From a virus: DNA of 36,239 nucleotides. Made by a program: the position numbers and the translations under genes. Shown here one piece after another: positions 24,402-33,136 of the stretch. Positions within the stretch are counted from its first letter, which is position 1. Each line of letters begins with the position of its first letter. Location: positions 1 through 36,239 of IMG/VR virus record IMGVR_UViG_3300044998_001406, one strand, 5' to 3'. The notes beneath the pieces are model-generated. The model searched no databases, was not told the DNA's origin, and worked only from the letters and a program-made list of their open reading frames with translations.

Positions 24402-24425
24402 CGGCGACCGGACACCCGGTCGCCG
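24402..24425 (-). terminator. Hairpin after the major capsid gene
   Basis: A perfect 10-bp GC-rich stem (24402-24411 with 24416-24425) closes a four-base loop. Read on the minus strand it is about 40 bases past the major capsid stop and is followed by GTTTCCC. It may be a partial terminator or RNA-end stabiliser that sets capsid to decoration-protein ratios. The U tract is short. Confidence 0.55.
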
Positions 24426-24465
24426 CAACTGGTCATTCACTCTGTCGGCGCTGGCCGGACAGTCA

Positions 24466-25446
24466 TCAGAACGTCTCGCCCAGAACGATCGAGTCCGTGG
24501 GAACGATCGTGACTCCGTTCGTTTCCTTCGGCAGTTCGGGGTTGGTCACCAATGCCGTGATACGGGACTGGCGGAGGTACTCGATCTGTTGCTTTGGTGC
24601 GAAGAGATGTGTCGGCGTGCGACCTGTCGGGAACTTCACGATCGCCTCAGCGACCATGTTGTCAGTCAGCGTGTGTCCATCCTGATTGGACAGGTTTTCA
24701 ATCCTCAGGACATTCCGGAGATCCCCGACGTACAGGCCCAGATGGCACAGCATCTCCTGGATATACCCGGTCAGAGTCTTGCCGTTATCGCCGGTGATGT
24801 CCCCGATCCTCAGGTCGGACAGGTCGAGCATTCCCCCTTTCCCAAGCAACCACTGAATACGCGGGTCAACGTAGATCAGCCACGCGGAAGTCAGCGAACC
24901 GGCGTCGTCGCCTTCCGCATCAACGGTCATGTCGTCGGCGTTGTAGATCTCAATGAGACCTGGGTGCCCTTTTGGATCACCACCGCGAGTCCCATAGTAG
25001 AACTGCCTGCCGGCCAGTTGCCACGTCGATTCGAGAATCAGGGCAGCCTCATCCGCAATAAACATCGCTGCGCCGTCGCCGTGGCCATCCGCCAGGGCCT
25101 TGTCGCACTCCCAACGGGGGTTGAGTACCTTGCAAGCGAACTCTCGTGTGATGCGTTCGCCTTTCCCTCTGTTCGGTCCTTCGTTGTATCTGCGAAAGCC
25201 GACTGTCGGCAGCGATTTGCGCACCCCGTGCTCATAGGTGGTTCCAGAAATCGGCCGCATCCCGAACAGCCGTAGTTCCGGGGTGGCCTTTGTCGTCTCG
25301 TCGACGATGTCTGCGAGCCCGGTCTTGCTGGTGACAGCGACGTCAATCAGGGTGGGGACTCCTTCTGCCCATTGACGGGAGAATTGAGTCGGTCGAGAGT
25401 AATTGGCCCCCAAGATGTGGGCCATGGCAGCAAACAGAGCGTTCAT
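24466..25446 (-). CDS. Major capsid protein
   Basis: 326 residues. ATG 25446 gives MNALFAAMAHILGANYSRPT. Interior motifs such as LESTWQLAGRQFYYGTRGGD, GHPGLIEIYNADDMTVDAEG and GYIQEMLCHLGLYVGDLRNV followed by RIENLSNQDG resemble phage capsid subunits with the HK97 fold (N-arm, E-loop, P-domain and A-domain); the match is by pattern only. It sits between the protease and the decoration gene, as expected. Self-assembles into the prohead. Confidence 0.8.
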   Translation of the reverse strand: MNALFAAMAHILGANYSRPTQFSRQWAEGVPTLIDVAVTSKTGLADIVDETTKATPELRLFGMRPISGTTYEHGVRKSLPTVGFRRYNEGPNRGKGERITREFACKVLNPRWECDKALADGHGDGAAMFIADEAALILESTWQLAGRQFYYGTRGGDPKGHPGLIEIYNADDMTVDAEGDDAGSLTSAWLIYVDPRIQWLLGKGGMLDLSDLRIGDITGDNGKTLTGYIQEMLCHLGLYVGDLRNVLRIENLSNQDGHTLTDNMVAEAIVKFPTGRTPTHLFAPKQQIEYLRQSRITALVTNPELPKETNGVTIVPTDSIVLGETF

Positions 25447-25508
25447 GTGTGTAGGTCTTTCAGGGGCCGTTGAGTTATCCAGGAACAGTCGCGAGAAACG
25501 GCGGCGGA

Positions 25509-26528
25509 TCAGGCCGATGTCTTCTCACCCTTCAGCTTCGCAACTTGCGTTCGGATCGTGTCGGCAAATCCGGAGTGCACGAGTGGGGGATCATGCGAGC
25601 CGCTTGCCGGGGTGGGCTCGCCGAGCCGCTCGCCGACGGCGGTCAGCCGGTCTTGCAGTTTCTGCTGCTCCTCAGAGGCGGCGGTGAGCGAGTTCGCCAG
25701 GTGATCACAGAACAACTCCAGAGCTTCGCCGTACGTCTTTCCTTCGGAGTGCCACTGTGTTCCCAGTTCCGCGCCGAAGCGGCCAGTGAACCTGATTAAT
25801 TCCTGGCGGATTTCCGCCAGCAGTGCTTCACGGCTAGGTGGGGTTTTGATAGCAGCTGGTTCCGGAGTGAGAGTCGCTTCGGGCATTTCGGCTTTCGTGA
25901 AGATGCGGACGACTCCCGACGGAGCGTCCTGGGAGAGTTGCTGCGCCGCTGACAACTGCGTCGCGGTGCGTGCGTCCATGCCGTGCGGGCAGACAGCCAC
26001 ACCGCGGAGAGTCCATTCCCGCACAATCAGAGCTGGTCCGGCGATCTGTCTGCCGTTCACGGTTGCCGTGAACTTTTCGGGGACTTCTTCGAACAACGCA
26101 TCCCCTCGGAAATCGATGGACGATTCGTAGGGAACCCCCTGCTCGGCAAGCTTCCGCAGGCGGTCGACCCGATCGTTTGCCTGATAGCTCAGCAGTCTTC
26201 CAGCGATCTTCAGTCCTTCCACGTCGACAGTGAACACATCGCCCACGCCGATGATCTCGCCATCATCGTGACAGTAGTCTACTGCGATCGAGTCGCCACG
26301 CTGCATTCCCGCGAAATCGTGATAGATCGCCCCCCAGTACCAGTGCATTACGGGTTCAGCCGTGCGTGCGAGCATCTCAAACGGAACGGCGTATTCGCCC
26401 GACTCCGGGCGATCATCATTTTGTGTGAACTGCATCGGCAAAGCGAAGCGGAATGCTTCTGCCGGAACAGCGAACTCTCCCGGTCCAGTGCGGCATCTGA
26501 ACTGTGCAGCGGTCAGTGGTGCGGGCAT
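25509..26528 (-). CDS. Prohead protease/scaffold-like protein
   Basis: 339 residues from ATG 26528, overlapping or adjoining the portal stop; the longer frame to 26807 is antisense-like in composition and rejected. The N-terminal ~200 residues include AIYHDFAGMQRGDSIAVDYC, VPYESSIDFRGDALFEEVPE and ALIVREWTLRGVAVCPHGMD, a layout like HK97-type (S78-like) prohead proteases with candidate His and Ser residues (YESS). The C-terminal ~130 residues are helical and charged (EEQQKLQDRLTAVGERL), suggesting a fused scaffold. It would cleave or scaffold the capsid during assembly. Confidence 0.72.
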   Translation of the reverse strand: MPAPLTAAQFRCRTGPGEFAVPAEAFRFALPMQFTQNDDRPESGEYAVPFEMLARTAEPVMHWYWGAIYHDFAGMQRGDSIAVDYCHDDGEIIGVGDVFTVDVEGLKIAGRLLSYQANDRVDRLRKLAEQGVPYESSIDFRGDALFEEVPEKFTATVNGRQIAGPALIVREWTLRGVAVCPHGMDARTATQLSAAQQLSQDAPSGVVRIFTKAEMPEATLTPEPAAIKTPPSREALLAEIRQELIRFTGRFGAELGTQWHSEGKTYGEALELFCDHLANSLTAASEEQQKLQDRLTAVGERLGEPTPASGSHDPPLVHSGFADTIRTQVAKLKGEKTSA

Positions 26529-26530
26529 TC

Positions 26531-28006
26531 TCAGTCTTCTCCCTTGCTTTTCTTCTTCTTTGGGCTTTCGGACTTCTCGTCTTTCACTTGAACGACTTGA
26601 GGCACTGGCTGAAAGTTCAGAACAACACCGCGTTCTTCGGCATACTGCAGCAACTCTGCGGTCTGATCGATGTAGCTGAAGGCGTCTCCTTCTTCGCTCC
26701 GCTCCAGCAGTACGTTCTGGATCGAATCGAGCCCGGCGCCGACCGCTCGGATGTCTCCCTCGATCTCGGTGGCACGATCCCACCACGGAATCCCGCGCGG
26801 CACCCACGCGAACTCCAGATCATCGACCGTCCAGCCTCTCGGCAATGTCAACTCTCCTGTCAGCACTCCCCAGCGAGCCGAGAACGCAGTCGCCTCTTTC
26901 AGCGTCTCCTGATTCCCGGCCTGCTTCGCGTTCGCCGACCGTTTGTAGAGCTGCAGTGCTCCGCGTGATCCGTAGAAGTTGGTGAAGTCTTCGCGGAAAA
27001 ACGAATACGGTAGATCGATCGACTTCAGAGCGATCTGGATCGCGGATTCGAGAAAGAGTTGCGCATTCGCCGAGGGGCTGGAACCTTGGATCGACTTGAT
27101 ATCCTCGCCGGGCCTCAGCTCCATCTGCCATGGGCCCGGGCCAAAATCCACCGTCCCCTTGCGGGCTTCTGCTTCGGCAGCTTCTTCGGATTCATCTTCG
27201 TCGGAATCCGGATCTGCGAACTGGTGATTGCCCTGGAAAGGATTAGCGGCAGATCCGTCGTCTTTCTTCGTGATGGCCACCCCCAGCAGAGCTTCCACCT
27301 TCAACTTCAGCAACAGAAAGTCCAGCCCTTCATAGGTGTCTCGCCACGGATTCAGAGCCGTTGTCAACGGGGAAACGCCACGAATTTGATCGGAGTCTGT
27401 CCAGTATGCGTGATGAATAGCATTGTCAGCCCGCAGGATCTTCTGAAACTGATAGACACCCCAACGCCCGCGCCTGTGGATGCTGAACGCGACGGATTCG
27501 TCGTTCGGCCCGAGCTTTACGCCGTTCACGTAGTCCGTTGAATACGGTGAGCGAATCCGGTCGGCTCGAATCAGGTTGATGCGTCCGCCTTTTACCAGCT
27601 CCCACAAGACATCTCCGTCGACGGTCCGACAGAATTCTGAAATCCGAACGAGCCGGGCAAGCGAGTGCCTCTCGGCGGTGTGGCAGCGTTTTCTGTTCGA
27701 CCAGCGTTTGACGAACTGTGTGAACTCCACGTTGAACGACTTGTTCGGCGTCGTTGGGTGGAAGCGGAAGTCAGCAACGAAATCCATGTGCTTCCGGATT
27801 GCCCACGCGGCGACGGCATAGTTCCTGACTGCGTCGCGAGCGGACGTCGAGACGATATCTCGTCCAGACGTCGTCAAGACGCGGTCTTCAGTACGCGTGT
27901 CGATGCGCGGGGCCTGACGGCGCGGAGTCGACTCCGTCGCGTCGTATCCGAAGAGTGCCCGGACGGCGCGGTATGCGTTGCCAGCGATTGACCAACCTGG
28001 TTTCAG
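26531..28006 (-). CDS. Portal protein (lambda B/HK97-like), CTG start
   Basis: The ATG/GTG/TTG rule would start this gene at TTG 27877, but the same frame is open and protein-like upstream: KPGWSIAGNAYRAVRALFGY, the usual portal N-terminus. A CTG at 28006, preceded by TGAGGAA with an 8-base gap and overlapping the gpW-like stop, is the best start, giving 491 residues. The portal hallmark block is LRPGEDIKSIQGSSPSANAQ, PYSFFREDFTNFYGSRGALQ and the following LYKRSANA. It forms the DNA-entry ring and binds the terminase. The Lys-rich end (KKKKSKGED) is typical. Confidence 0.85.
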   Translation of the reverse strand: MKPGWSIAGNAYRAVRALFGYDATESTPRRQAPRIDTRTEDRVLTTSGRDIVSTSARDAVRNYAVAAWAIRKHMDFVADFRFHPTTPNKSFNVEFTQFVKRWSNRKRCHTAERHSLARLVRISEFCRTVDGDVLWELVKGGRINLIRADRIRSPYSTDYVNGVKLGPNDESVAFSIHRRGRWGVYQFQKILRADNAIHHAYWTDSDQIRGVSPLTTALNPWRDTYEGLDFLLLKLKVEALLGVAITKKDDGSAANPFQGNHQFADPDSDEDESEEAAEAEARKGTVDFGPGPWQMELRPGEDIKSIQGSSPSANAQLFLESAIQIALKSIDLPYSFFREDFTNFYGSRGALQLYKRSANAKQAGNQETLKEATAFSARWGVLTGELTLPRGWTVDDLEFAWVPRGIPWWDRATEIEGDIRAVGAGLDSIQNVLLERSEEGDAFSYIDQTAELLQYAEERGVVLNFQPVPQVVQVKDEKSESPKKKKSKGED

Positions 28007-28203
28007 AACGCGTTCCTCAGATCAATCGTACGGACCCGGCGTGATCGATGCGGGTTTAGTTTCGCTCGCAGCTTGCTTAATTCTGCCTGTAGACCCTGGG
28101 TGTCGATCGACACGGTTTCGCCGTCCGTCGTGACCGAAGTCACCCCGGTTTGGAGCACGCCTTCAATCTCGGCGATGCGTTTGCGAATCTGGTCGTCAGT
28201 CAT
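28003..28203 (-). CDS. gpW-like head-tail joining protein
   Basis: A 66-residue protein, MTDDQIRKRIAEIEGVLQTG, a strand pair around TTDGETVSIDTQGLQ, then a helix AELSKLRAKLNPHRSRR. Size, helix-strand-helix order and position just before the portal match lambda gpW. The start is 12 bases from a repeated intergenic motif (28211-28241). It has no obvious ribosome site. Confidence 0.74.
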   Translation of the reverse strand: MTDDQIRKRIAEIEGVLQTGVTSVTTDGETVSIDTQGLQAELSKLRAKLNPHRSRRVRTIDLRNAF

Positions 28204-28210
28204 GTCGACA

Positions 28211-28241
28211 ATTCAGGTGCAGCACCTTCCCGGGAGTCAAG
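28211..28241 (-). promoter_or_regulatory. Spaced repeat motif A (candidate late promoter/operator)
   Basis: On the minus strand, CTTGAC, eight bases, then AGGTGCTGCACCTGAATT, just upstream of the gpW-like gene. The 13-bp palindrome AGGTGCAGCACCT is at 28215-28227. Two more copies lie at 30225-30247 and 35219-35249. Confidence 0.55.
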
Positions 28242-28854
28242 CGGCATCCCCGACGAATAATGGTCCCTCGGCGATCACGGCCCCGGACACTCGCAGGCTC
28301 CACAGCAGTGGAACCCCTCGGGTCGGATTGGCCACCAGTTCCGCAGGCACCGCTAGAGCCCAGCTGGCTCCGTCGCGAGAGATCGGAACGCTGTCACAGA
28401 TCGTCTCTCCGTCGTTCGATTTTGCGTTGAACTCTGCCCCGATCGGGACCTCCAGGGGCAATCCTGATTCGTCGCGAAAATCGAACCAGCGGGTCGTGCC
28501 GCCTTCACCCGTGCGCAGATTAATCGCATTGCGGAGCAGTTTTCGGGAGTCGCGACAGATGGGCTGATTGATCAGGATTGGCGAGAATGGAGACTGCGAG
28601 TGGAACGGTCCAGCGCTGTCTTGCAGAGAGATCCACCCGGAGTCGATCGACATCCCTTCCAACTTGACGTCCCACCGATAAAGGCCAATCAGCGGTTCCG
28701 GGATGATGATGCCATAGCACCCTGGCTCGACGTCTGATTCAGTCAGTTCGACATGATTGTTCAAGGGATGCGCAGCTGGGTGTCGAGTGCGCAATTCGAA
28801 CTCGACCGCGATCAGTCCCGGAATCCCTCGCCAGTAGATGGTTGAATCAGCCAT
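28237..28854 (-). CDS. Structural protein of unknown function
   Basis: 205 residues. Beta-rich (GIPGLIAVEFELRTRHPAAH; CYGIIIPEPLIGLYRWDVKL) with a helical turn and a barrel-like C-terminus. The stop codon TGA is part of motif A. Located between fibre-associated and portal genes; could be a neck or head-fibre component. Start ATG 28854 overlaps the end of the neighbouring gene. No family is recognised. Confidence 0.6.
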   Translation of the reverse strand: MADSTIYWRGIPGLIAVEFELRTRHPAAHPLNNHVELTESDVEPGCYGIIIPEPLIGLYRWDVKLEGMSIDSGWISLQDSAGPFHSQSPFSPILINQPICRDSRKLLRNAINLRTGEGGTTRWFDFRDESGLPLEVPIGAEFNAKSNDGETICDSVPISRDGASWALAVPAELVANPTRGVPLLWSLRVSGAVIAEGPLFVGDAA

Positions 28855-29089
28855 GCGGAGCGGTTCCTCTGCGAATTACGGGCGGTCGATCGGGGTCGAG
28901 GATTCCGGCGGCGACCAGCGCGTCCAGAGCAGCTACGAACTCCGGTTCATCCAAATCGATGGCATCGCCGATGGTGGACAACTCCGCGCGAATCAGCACA
29001 ACAGCGGGATCTTCCGACGTCCAGAACGCTAAGCGTTCCGAGACGCTCATCAGAGAGTTGATCTCATGGGGGCTCTTCTTCAATCCCAT
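28847..29089 (-). CDS. Small acidic structural protein
   Basis: 80 residues, MGLKKSPHEINSLMSVSERL and an acidic helical middle (DLDEPEFVAALDALVAAGI). Start four bases after the fibre stop and overlap with the next gene support translation in the late operon. No motif; may be an accessory or chaperone for the fibre. Confidence 0.58.
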   Translation of the reverse strand: MGLKKSPHEINSLMSVSERLAFWTSEDPAVVLIRAELSTIGDAIDLDEPEFVAALDALVAAGILDPDRPPVIRRGTAPHG

Positions 29090-29092
29090 TGG

Positions 29093-30208
29093 TCACTCCC
29101 AGCGAATGCAAAGTCGTGGAGTCGTCGCCGTAGCTGCTCCCACTGCTGTCAGCGCGCCAACGTTGGGGAGCGTTCCACCAGTCGTTGCCTGGTAAAAATA
29201 CAATGGATCACTGTCGGCCATGTCGTCCAGCCCCAGCTGCTTGCGAGCGATTCCTCCAGCGGATTGACCGTTGTCGGAGCTGATCGCGACTCCTGTAGCG
29301 GCAGTCGTCAGAGCGAGCCAGAACCTTCCGCCAATCGTGCCTGGCGAGATCGTGCCAAACTGGTTGCCAGACGCGGCAGCATTGATCGCAGTGCTGTGCA
29401 GAGGAGCCCCAGTCGGCCGGCCAGCAGAGTCGGCATAGAGGGCAGCATTGATCGTTGCTCCAGTGACCGGGGTGGTGACGTTGACGCCCAGTTTGCACCA
29501 CGGTTTCGGCTTCAGTGTGATCGGAATAAAGTAAACCCGATTGGCAATCAGCGTCACGGTCGATGGGCTGATTCCTGGGTAGGCATGGAACCACAGATTC
29601 GCGGTGTCTCCGACAGAGTCCCCATCAGCTCCCGGTTCTCCGTTGATTCCGTTCGCTCCGGGGGAGCCGGTGATCTCCGAGAGAAGGATCAAATCGGTCC
29701 ATTCAGGATCACCAACGTACCTCGACTGAATCGCCGTATCGCTCTTCCGAAATTCGACCTCGCGACCGTTCAGTCCGTTGGTTCCGTTGGTTCCATTCGT
29801 CCCCGGGGGGCCGGTGATCTCCGAGAGAAGGATCAAATCGGTCCATTCAGGATCACCAACGTACCTCGACTGAATCGCCGTATCGCTCTTCCGAAATTCG
29901 ACCTCGCGACCGTTCAGTCCGTTCGTTCCGTTGGTTCCGTTGGTTCCGTTGGTTCCCGGGGGGCCGGTGATCTCCGAGAGAAGGATCAGATCGGTCCATT
30001 CAGGATCACCAACGTACCTCGACTGAATCGCCGCATCGCTCTTCCGAAATTCGACCTCGCGACCGTTCAGTCCGTTACTTGCCCCTTCACTAGACGCGAA
30101 ATCCAGCGTGAGTACCCTTCCAGATACGTTCGCAACTCGCAGGTACTGCCCTGCGGTCGGGGCAGATCCGAGCAACTTCAGCACGAATGAGGATATCAGG
30201 TTACGCAT
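29093..30208 (-). CDS. Collagen-like tail fibre with repeated module
   Basis: 371 residues. An N-terminal attachment part (MRNLISSFVLKLLGSAPTAG) is followed by three near-identical modules of 48-51 residues, each with GREVEFRKSDTAIQSRYVGD and a Gly-X-Y (GTNGTN/GPPG) collagen-type spacer of variable length, then an independent beta-rich head (residues ~200-371). Collagen repeats are typical of trimeric phage fibres and give length polymorphism. It lies just downstream of the large terminase and motif B. It binds the host surface by inference. Confidence 0.8.
   Translation of the reverse strand: MRNLISSFVLKLLGSAPTAGQYLRVANVSGRVLTLDFASSEGASNGLNGREVEFRKSDAAIQSRYVGDPEWTDLILLSEITGPPGTNGTNGTNGTNGLNGREVEFRKSDTAIQSRYVGDPEWTDLILLSEITGPPGTNGTNGTNGLNGREVEFRKSDTAIQSRYVGDPEWTDLILLSEITGSPGANGINGEPGADGDSVGDTANLWFHAYPGISPSTVTLIANRVYFIPITLKPKPWCKLGVNVTTPVTGATINAALYADSAGRPTGAPLHSTAINAAASGNQFGTISPGTIGGRFWLALTTAATGVAISSDNGQSAGGIARKQLGLDDMADSDPLYFYQATTGGTLPNVGALTAVGAATATTPRLCIRWE
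29666..30090. repeat. Tandem fibre repeats (144 and 153 bp)
   Basis: A ~105-bp block starting GCCGGTGATCTCCGAGAG occurs at about 29666, 29810 and 29963; spacing between copies is 144 and 153 bp, the difference being GGT/TCC (Gly-Thr-Asn) triplet number. Copies are near-identical, which points to recent homogenisation or slippage. Confidence 0.9.
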
Positions 30209-30224
30209 GAGGGCAGCTTCTGCT

Positions 30225-30247
30225 GCAGCACCTGCTTTGGAGTCAAG
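30225..30247 (-). promoter_or_regulatory. Spaced repeat motif B
   Basis: On the minus strand CTTGAC-N8-AGGTGCTGC, with the same 8-base spacing as motif A and motif C. It lies between the large-terminase stop and the fibre ATG (30208). Confidence 0.5.
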
Positions 30248-30253
30248 CTCCGC

Positions 30254-32548
30254 TCAGAGTTGGCGAAACGTGCGTTTGCCGCCTCTTCCTGCTCTCGGTG
30301 TATGCAGGAACTGGGCGCCGACTACAGACGCCGCGACCGCGCAACCCACCAGCGTATCGAAGAAATGGTCTTGGGTTTGGCCAGGCTTCAAGTCCCAGAG
30401 TTCGACCGTTCGCTTTGTACCGGTTTCGGTTTTGCTGAACTGACTAGCCAAGTGTTGTGAATAGAACCGGTGATCGTGTGAGGGGCTACCAGCTTGGTTC
30501 AACGTACCGAACAGACGCCAGGCACCGGCCGCTTCCGGCGGACACAGCAGACGCCGGGCGAGAAACGTCTTCCATCTGTTCGTATCGACCTGGACGTGGC
30601 GGACTGATCTCCCGTGTACCGGAGGGATCGTCCATTCTTGTCCGATGTGTTCGCCGACTTTCGGTTTGCATGCAGAAAGCGGAGTCTGGTCTGGCCCAAT
30701 AATGCGTCCCATTGCGGGCACAAGATCCCCCCGACTGGCGAACTCCTGACACGCTGAGAACACCGTGTCGGTCTTCCAGCGTGCGTCGGCCAGGGCAATC
30801 CGCATTCGCAGCTCAGCTCCATCAGTCCGCAAATACGGCCGGGAGAACAACTCTGCGGCCAGGGCGAGTAATCCAGCCTTCAAGGCACCCTCAACACCCG
30901 CACCGGGGTGCATGCTCTCCAACGTTGGTCGCGCGGTTCGTTCGGTGAAGTAATGTGCAGACTGCTTCGGATACGTTCCGTAGTGGATGACCGCTCCATC
31001 GAATCCCGGCGAGACTGCTGCAATCGTGTAATAAAGCAGGCGTTTGTGGCAGTCGATGTGAGCGACAATATATTGTGCCCATTCAGGAACCTGCAGGTGA
31101 TCGTACCCGCTGACTCGACCGGCCAGCGTGCTAGCGTTCAGTTGATCGTCATCTGCTTCGAGAGCCTTGATCGGGTCGTTCTGATATTCTGCCCAGAACG
31201 ATACCGGATCACGGAAGTACAGATTCATTGAATGTTGCAGTCCGTCGATCTCCCATTTCTGGTGCCGTTCTGGCCAGGCGACTCGCGCTCCCTCCCGCAT
31301 TTCCTCGTAATGTGATCGATAGAAGTGTGTTGCTGGCGACAGAATCTCACCCAATCCGCTCTCGCCTCCATCGTCGTACGATTCGTCGTCATGCTCAGCC
31401 AGACACTGACGGACGATGGTGGCGTACTGCTCCCACAGCTCCATTCTTGCCGGAAAGTCGTACAACATCTGGCAAGTTTCGCCGCGCCACTCAGGGGAGC
31501 GAGAGCGGTCGAGAAACCTCGATGCGACGTCATCTGGACAGATCACGGTGCAGGGCATCAGGACCGAGAGTTGCTCTCCAGGGCCGGGGAGTCCCATCAG
31601 GTCAGCCTTAATGATGCTTTCGCGAGTGTTGTTCTCCTCTTGTGACTTTGCACTGTTTTTTGTCGACGGGTCATCGATCAGGATCAGTGTCGGCCTGATA
31701 ATCTGTTCTGTCGGGACGTGGTAGCGGTTTGCGCCCCGAACCGCTTCCTGGAGTCCAGCAACGACTATCACCGCTCCAGAGGCTGCAGCACCGGGAATGA
31801 CCGGAAAGACGATTTCGTCTCCGGACCAGTTCAGATACGTTGGTTTCCCTTCATAGCGTTGGCCATTTGCTCGTTGAGCAATTCGTTCGAGAGCGCGAAT
31901 CGGAAACACCACTTCCGGAAAGTCGTCGAGCAATCGTGGGTTTGTTTCGATCAGTAGTTTGAGAATGCTGATTGTCGTCGCGGCCTGGTCGGCGTTCGCA
32001 TTCAGCAGCATCTGGAACAGGTGGTGCCCGTAGAATGCAGACCAGAGGACAGCATCCCGACACAAAGTCGTCTTGCCGTTCCCCCGGGGCATCGCGACGG
32101 CCTGCGTCATTCCCACCAGTACTGCTGTCTGAATCTTGGCAATCACTCGTAGGTGATCTGGAGAAAACGCCAGTGGAAAGTGCTTCGGGAAATACAGTTC
32201 ACACCACGCGCGGAGGTTGCGTCGGCAGTGTGTGCGTCGTTCGGGGTCGCGAATTGGGGGCAGCGGTCCCAGCTCTCGACCGACTTCGGCAATCGCCTTT
32301 TCCCGGCGGGCGCTCGATTCTCGTTTCTTCTGGTATCGATCGACTGGCGACGATTTCAGCGGCGGCGGGTCGCCGCCAAGTAGTTCCAAGAGTCGTTCGA
32401 GCCCGGCAGAGTCGAGCCAATCCGGCAGTTCCGACAGAGCAATCTGACCGTTACGAGTGACTTGTTTGAGCCACTCCAGGTCATCATCAGTTTTGGCAAG
32501 TTTCAGCCAGCCGTCGTTGGATCTGCGTTCGGAGTCGTTCGAGTCCAT
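30254..32548 (-). CDS. terL: Terminase large subunit
   Basis: 764 residues from ATG 32548; a TTG at 32572 would add eight. This is the packaging motor. The ATPase domain has AVAMPRGNGKTTLCRDAVLW (Walker A, RGNGKT, about residues 153-165) and IIRPTLILIDDPSTKNS (Walker B, ILIDDP). The C-terminal nuclease-type domain carries acidic residues at AHIDCHKRLL and LPGPGEQ. The length is above the common ~500-650; the N-terminal ~100 residues are an additional helical segment. It overlaps the small subunit by ~60 bases. Confidence 0.9.
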   Translation of the reverse strand: MDSNDSERRSNDGWLKLAKTDDDLEWLKQVTRNGQIALSELPDWLDSAGLERLLELLGGDPPPLKSSPVDRYQKKRESSARREKAIAEVGRELGPLPPIRDPERRTHCRRNLRAWCELYFPKHFPLAFSPDHLRVIAKIQTAVLVGMTQAVAMPRGNGKTTLCRDAVLWSAFYGHHLFQMLLNANADQAATTISILKLLIETNPRLLDDFPEVVFPIRALERIAQRANGQRYEGKPTYLNWSGDEIVFPVIPGAAASGAVIVVAGLQEAVRGANRYHVPTEQIIRPTLILIDDPSTKNSAKSQEENNTRESIIKADLMGLPGPGEQLSVLMPCTVICPDDVASRFLDRSRSPEWRGETCQMLYDFPARMELWEQYATIVRQCLAEHDDESYDDGGESGLGEILSPATHFYRSHYEEMREGARVAWPERHQKWEIDGLQHSMNLYFRDPVSFWAEYQNDPIKALEADDDQLNASTLAGRVSGYDHLQVPEWAQYIVAHIDCHKRLLYYTIAAVSPGFDGAVIHYGTYPKQSAHYFTERTARPTLESMHPGAGVEGALKAGLLALAAELFSRPYLRTDGAELRMRIALADARWKTDTVFSACQEFASRGDLVPAMGRIIGPDQTPLSACKPKVGEHIGQEWTIPPVHGRSVRHVQVDTNRWKTFLARRLLCPPEAAGAWRLFGTLNQAGSPSHDHRFYSQHLASQFSKTETGTKRTVELWDLKPGQTQDHFFDTLVGCAVAASVVGAQFLHTPRAGRGGKRTFRQL

Positions 32549-32873
32549 CGGCGGGCGAGTCCAGGGAGTCAAGGAATCCGAATTTCTGATCCAGTTTCGT
32601 CAGCAGAGCGACTAGCTTGTTCTGCTGAATGGATTCTGGGCTTAGCGTCACCTTCTCCACTTCACCGTCTTTTCCACGGATCTCGGCGGTTTGTCCTTCG
32701 AGATTGATGAAGTCGGTCACCTTGCAGAACTGAGACCACAGCTGGCAATACACCGCAAGGACATGCTGCGCTATTCCAGGTTTCCCACGCTCCAGCAGCT
32801 CTTCGGCCAGCGGCCGCCACCACTGTGCTGCGTCCGGATGCAACCATTTCGGCGGCAATGCAGGATCGACCAT
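32487..32873 (-). CDS. terS: Terminase small subunit (P27-like)
   Basis: 128 residues. ATG 32873 overlaps the stop of the upstream membrane-protein gene (TGATG); a longer frame to 33089 is shadow of that gene. HPDAAQWWRPLAEELLERGK and a helical core with LSPESIQQNKLVALLTKLDQ followed by KFGFLD match the P27/terminase small subunit pattern of DNA recognition and stimulation. Adjacent to the large subunit in the normal order. Confidence 0.72.
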   Translation of the reverse strand: MVDPALPPKWLHPDAAQWWRPLAEELLERGKPGIAQHVLAVYCQLWSQFCKVTDFINLEGQTAEIRGKDGEVEKVTLSPESIQQNKLVALLTKLDQKFGFLDSLDSPADGLERLRTQIQRRLAETCQN

Positions 32874-33136
32874 CAATAGTTCGGGCGAAAGTAGAACGGA
32901 GTCTTCCCGATGCGAAATCCCGGGCTGAATCCACCCTCTGGCTTTGCTTTCAGCCAGAACGGGCTGATGTGTGGGCCTGTCGGCAAATTCCTCGGTGGAA
33001 TCGGCCGGGGTGGAGCCAGCGCTTTTAGGATGCCACGCCCTCCCCAGAAGAGAGCTGTGATCAACGCGAACACGATCACGGAGCCGCACACCGTGCCGAA
33101 AACTGGTGGCCTGACTGGCGGTAGTTGGTCGGTCAT
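32873..33136 (-). CDS. Small membrane protein (87 aa)
   Basis: 87 residues: MTDQLPPVRPPVFGTVCGSV then a hydrophobic helix (SVIVFALITALFWGG), a Pro-rich segment (APPRPIPPRNLPTGPHISPF) and a basic C-terminus. Its ATG overlaps the next gene's stop. Could be a holin or an accessory of lysis or packaging; nothing decisive. Confidence 0.5.
   Translation of the reverse strand: MTDQLPPVRPPVFGTVCGSVIVFALITALFWGGRGILKALAPPRPIPPRNLPTGPHISPFWLKAKPEGGFSPGFRIGKTPFYFRPNY

Noticed and set aside
26528-26807. N-terminal extension of the protease
   Set aside because: The upstream frame is antisense-like, Arg/Ser-rich and overlaps the portal gene.
29666-30090. CRISPR or IS terminal repeats
   Set aside because: The repeats lie inside the fibre gene with codon-sized differences, so they are coding modules.
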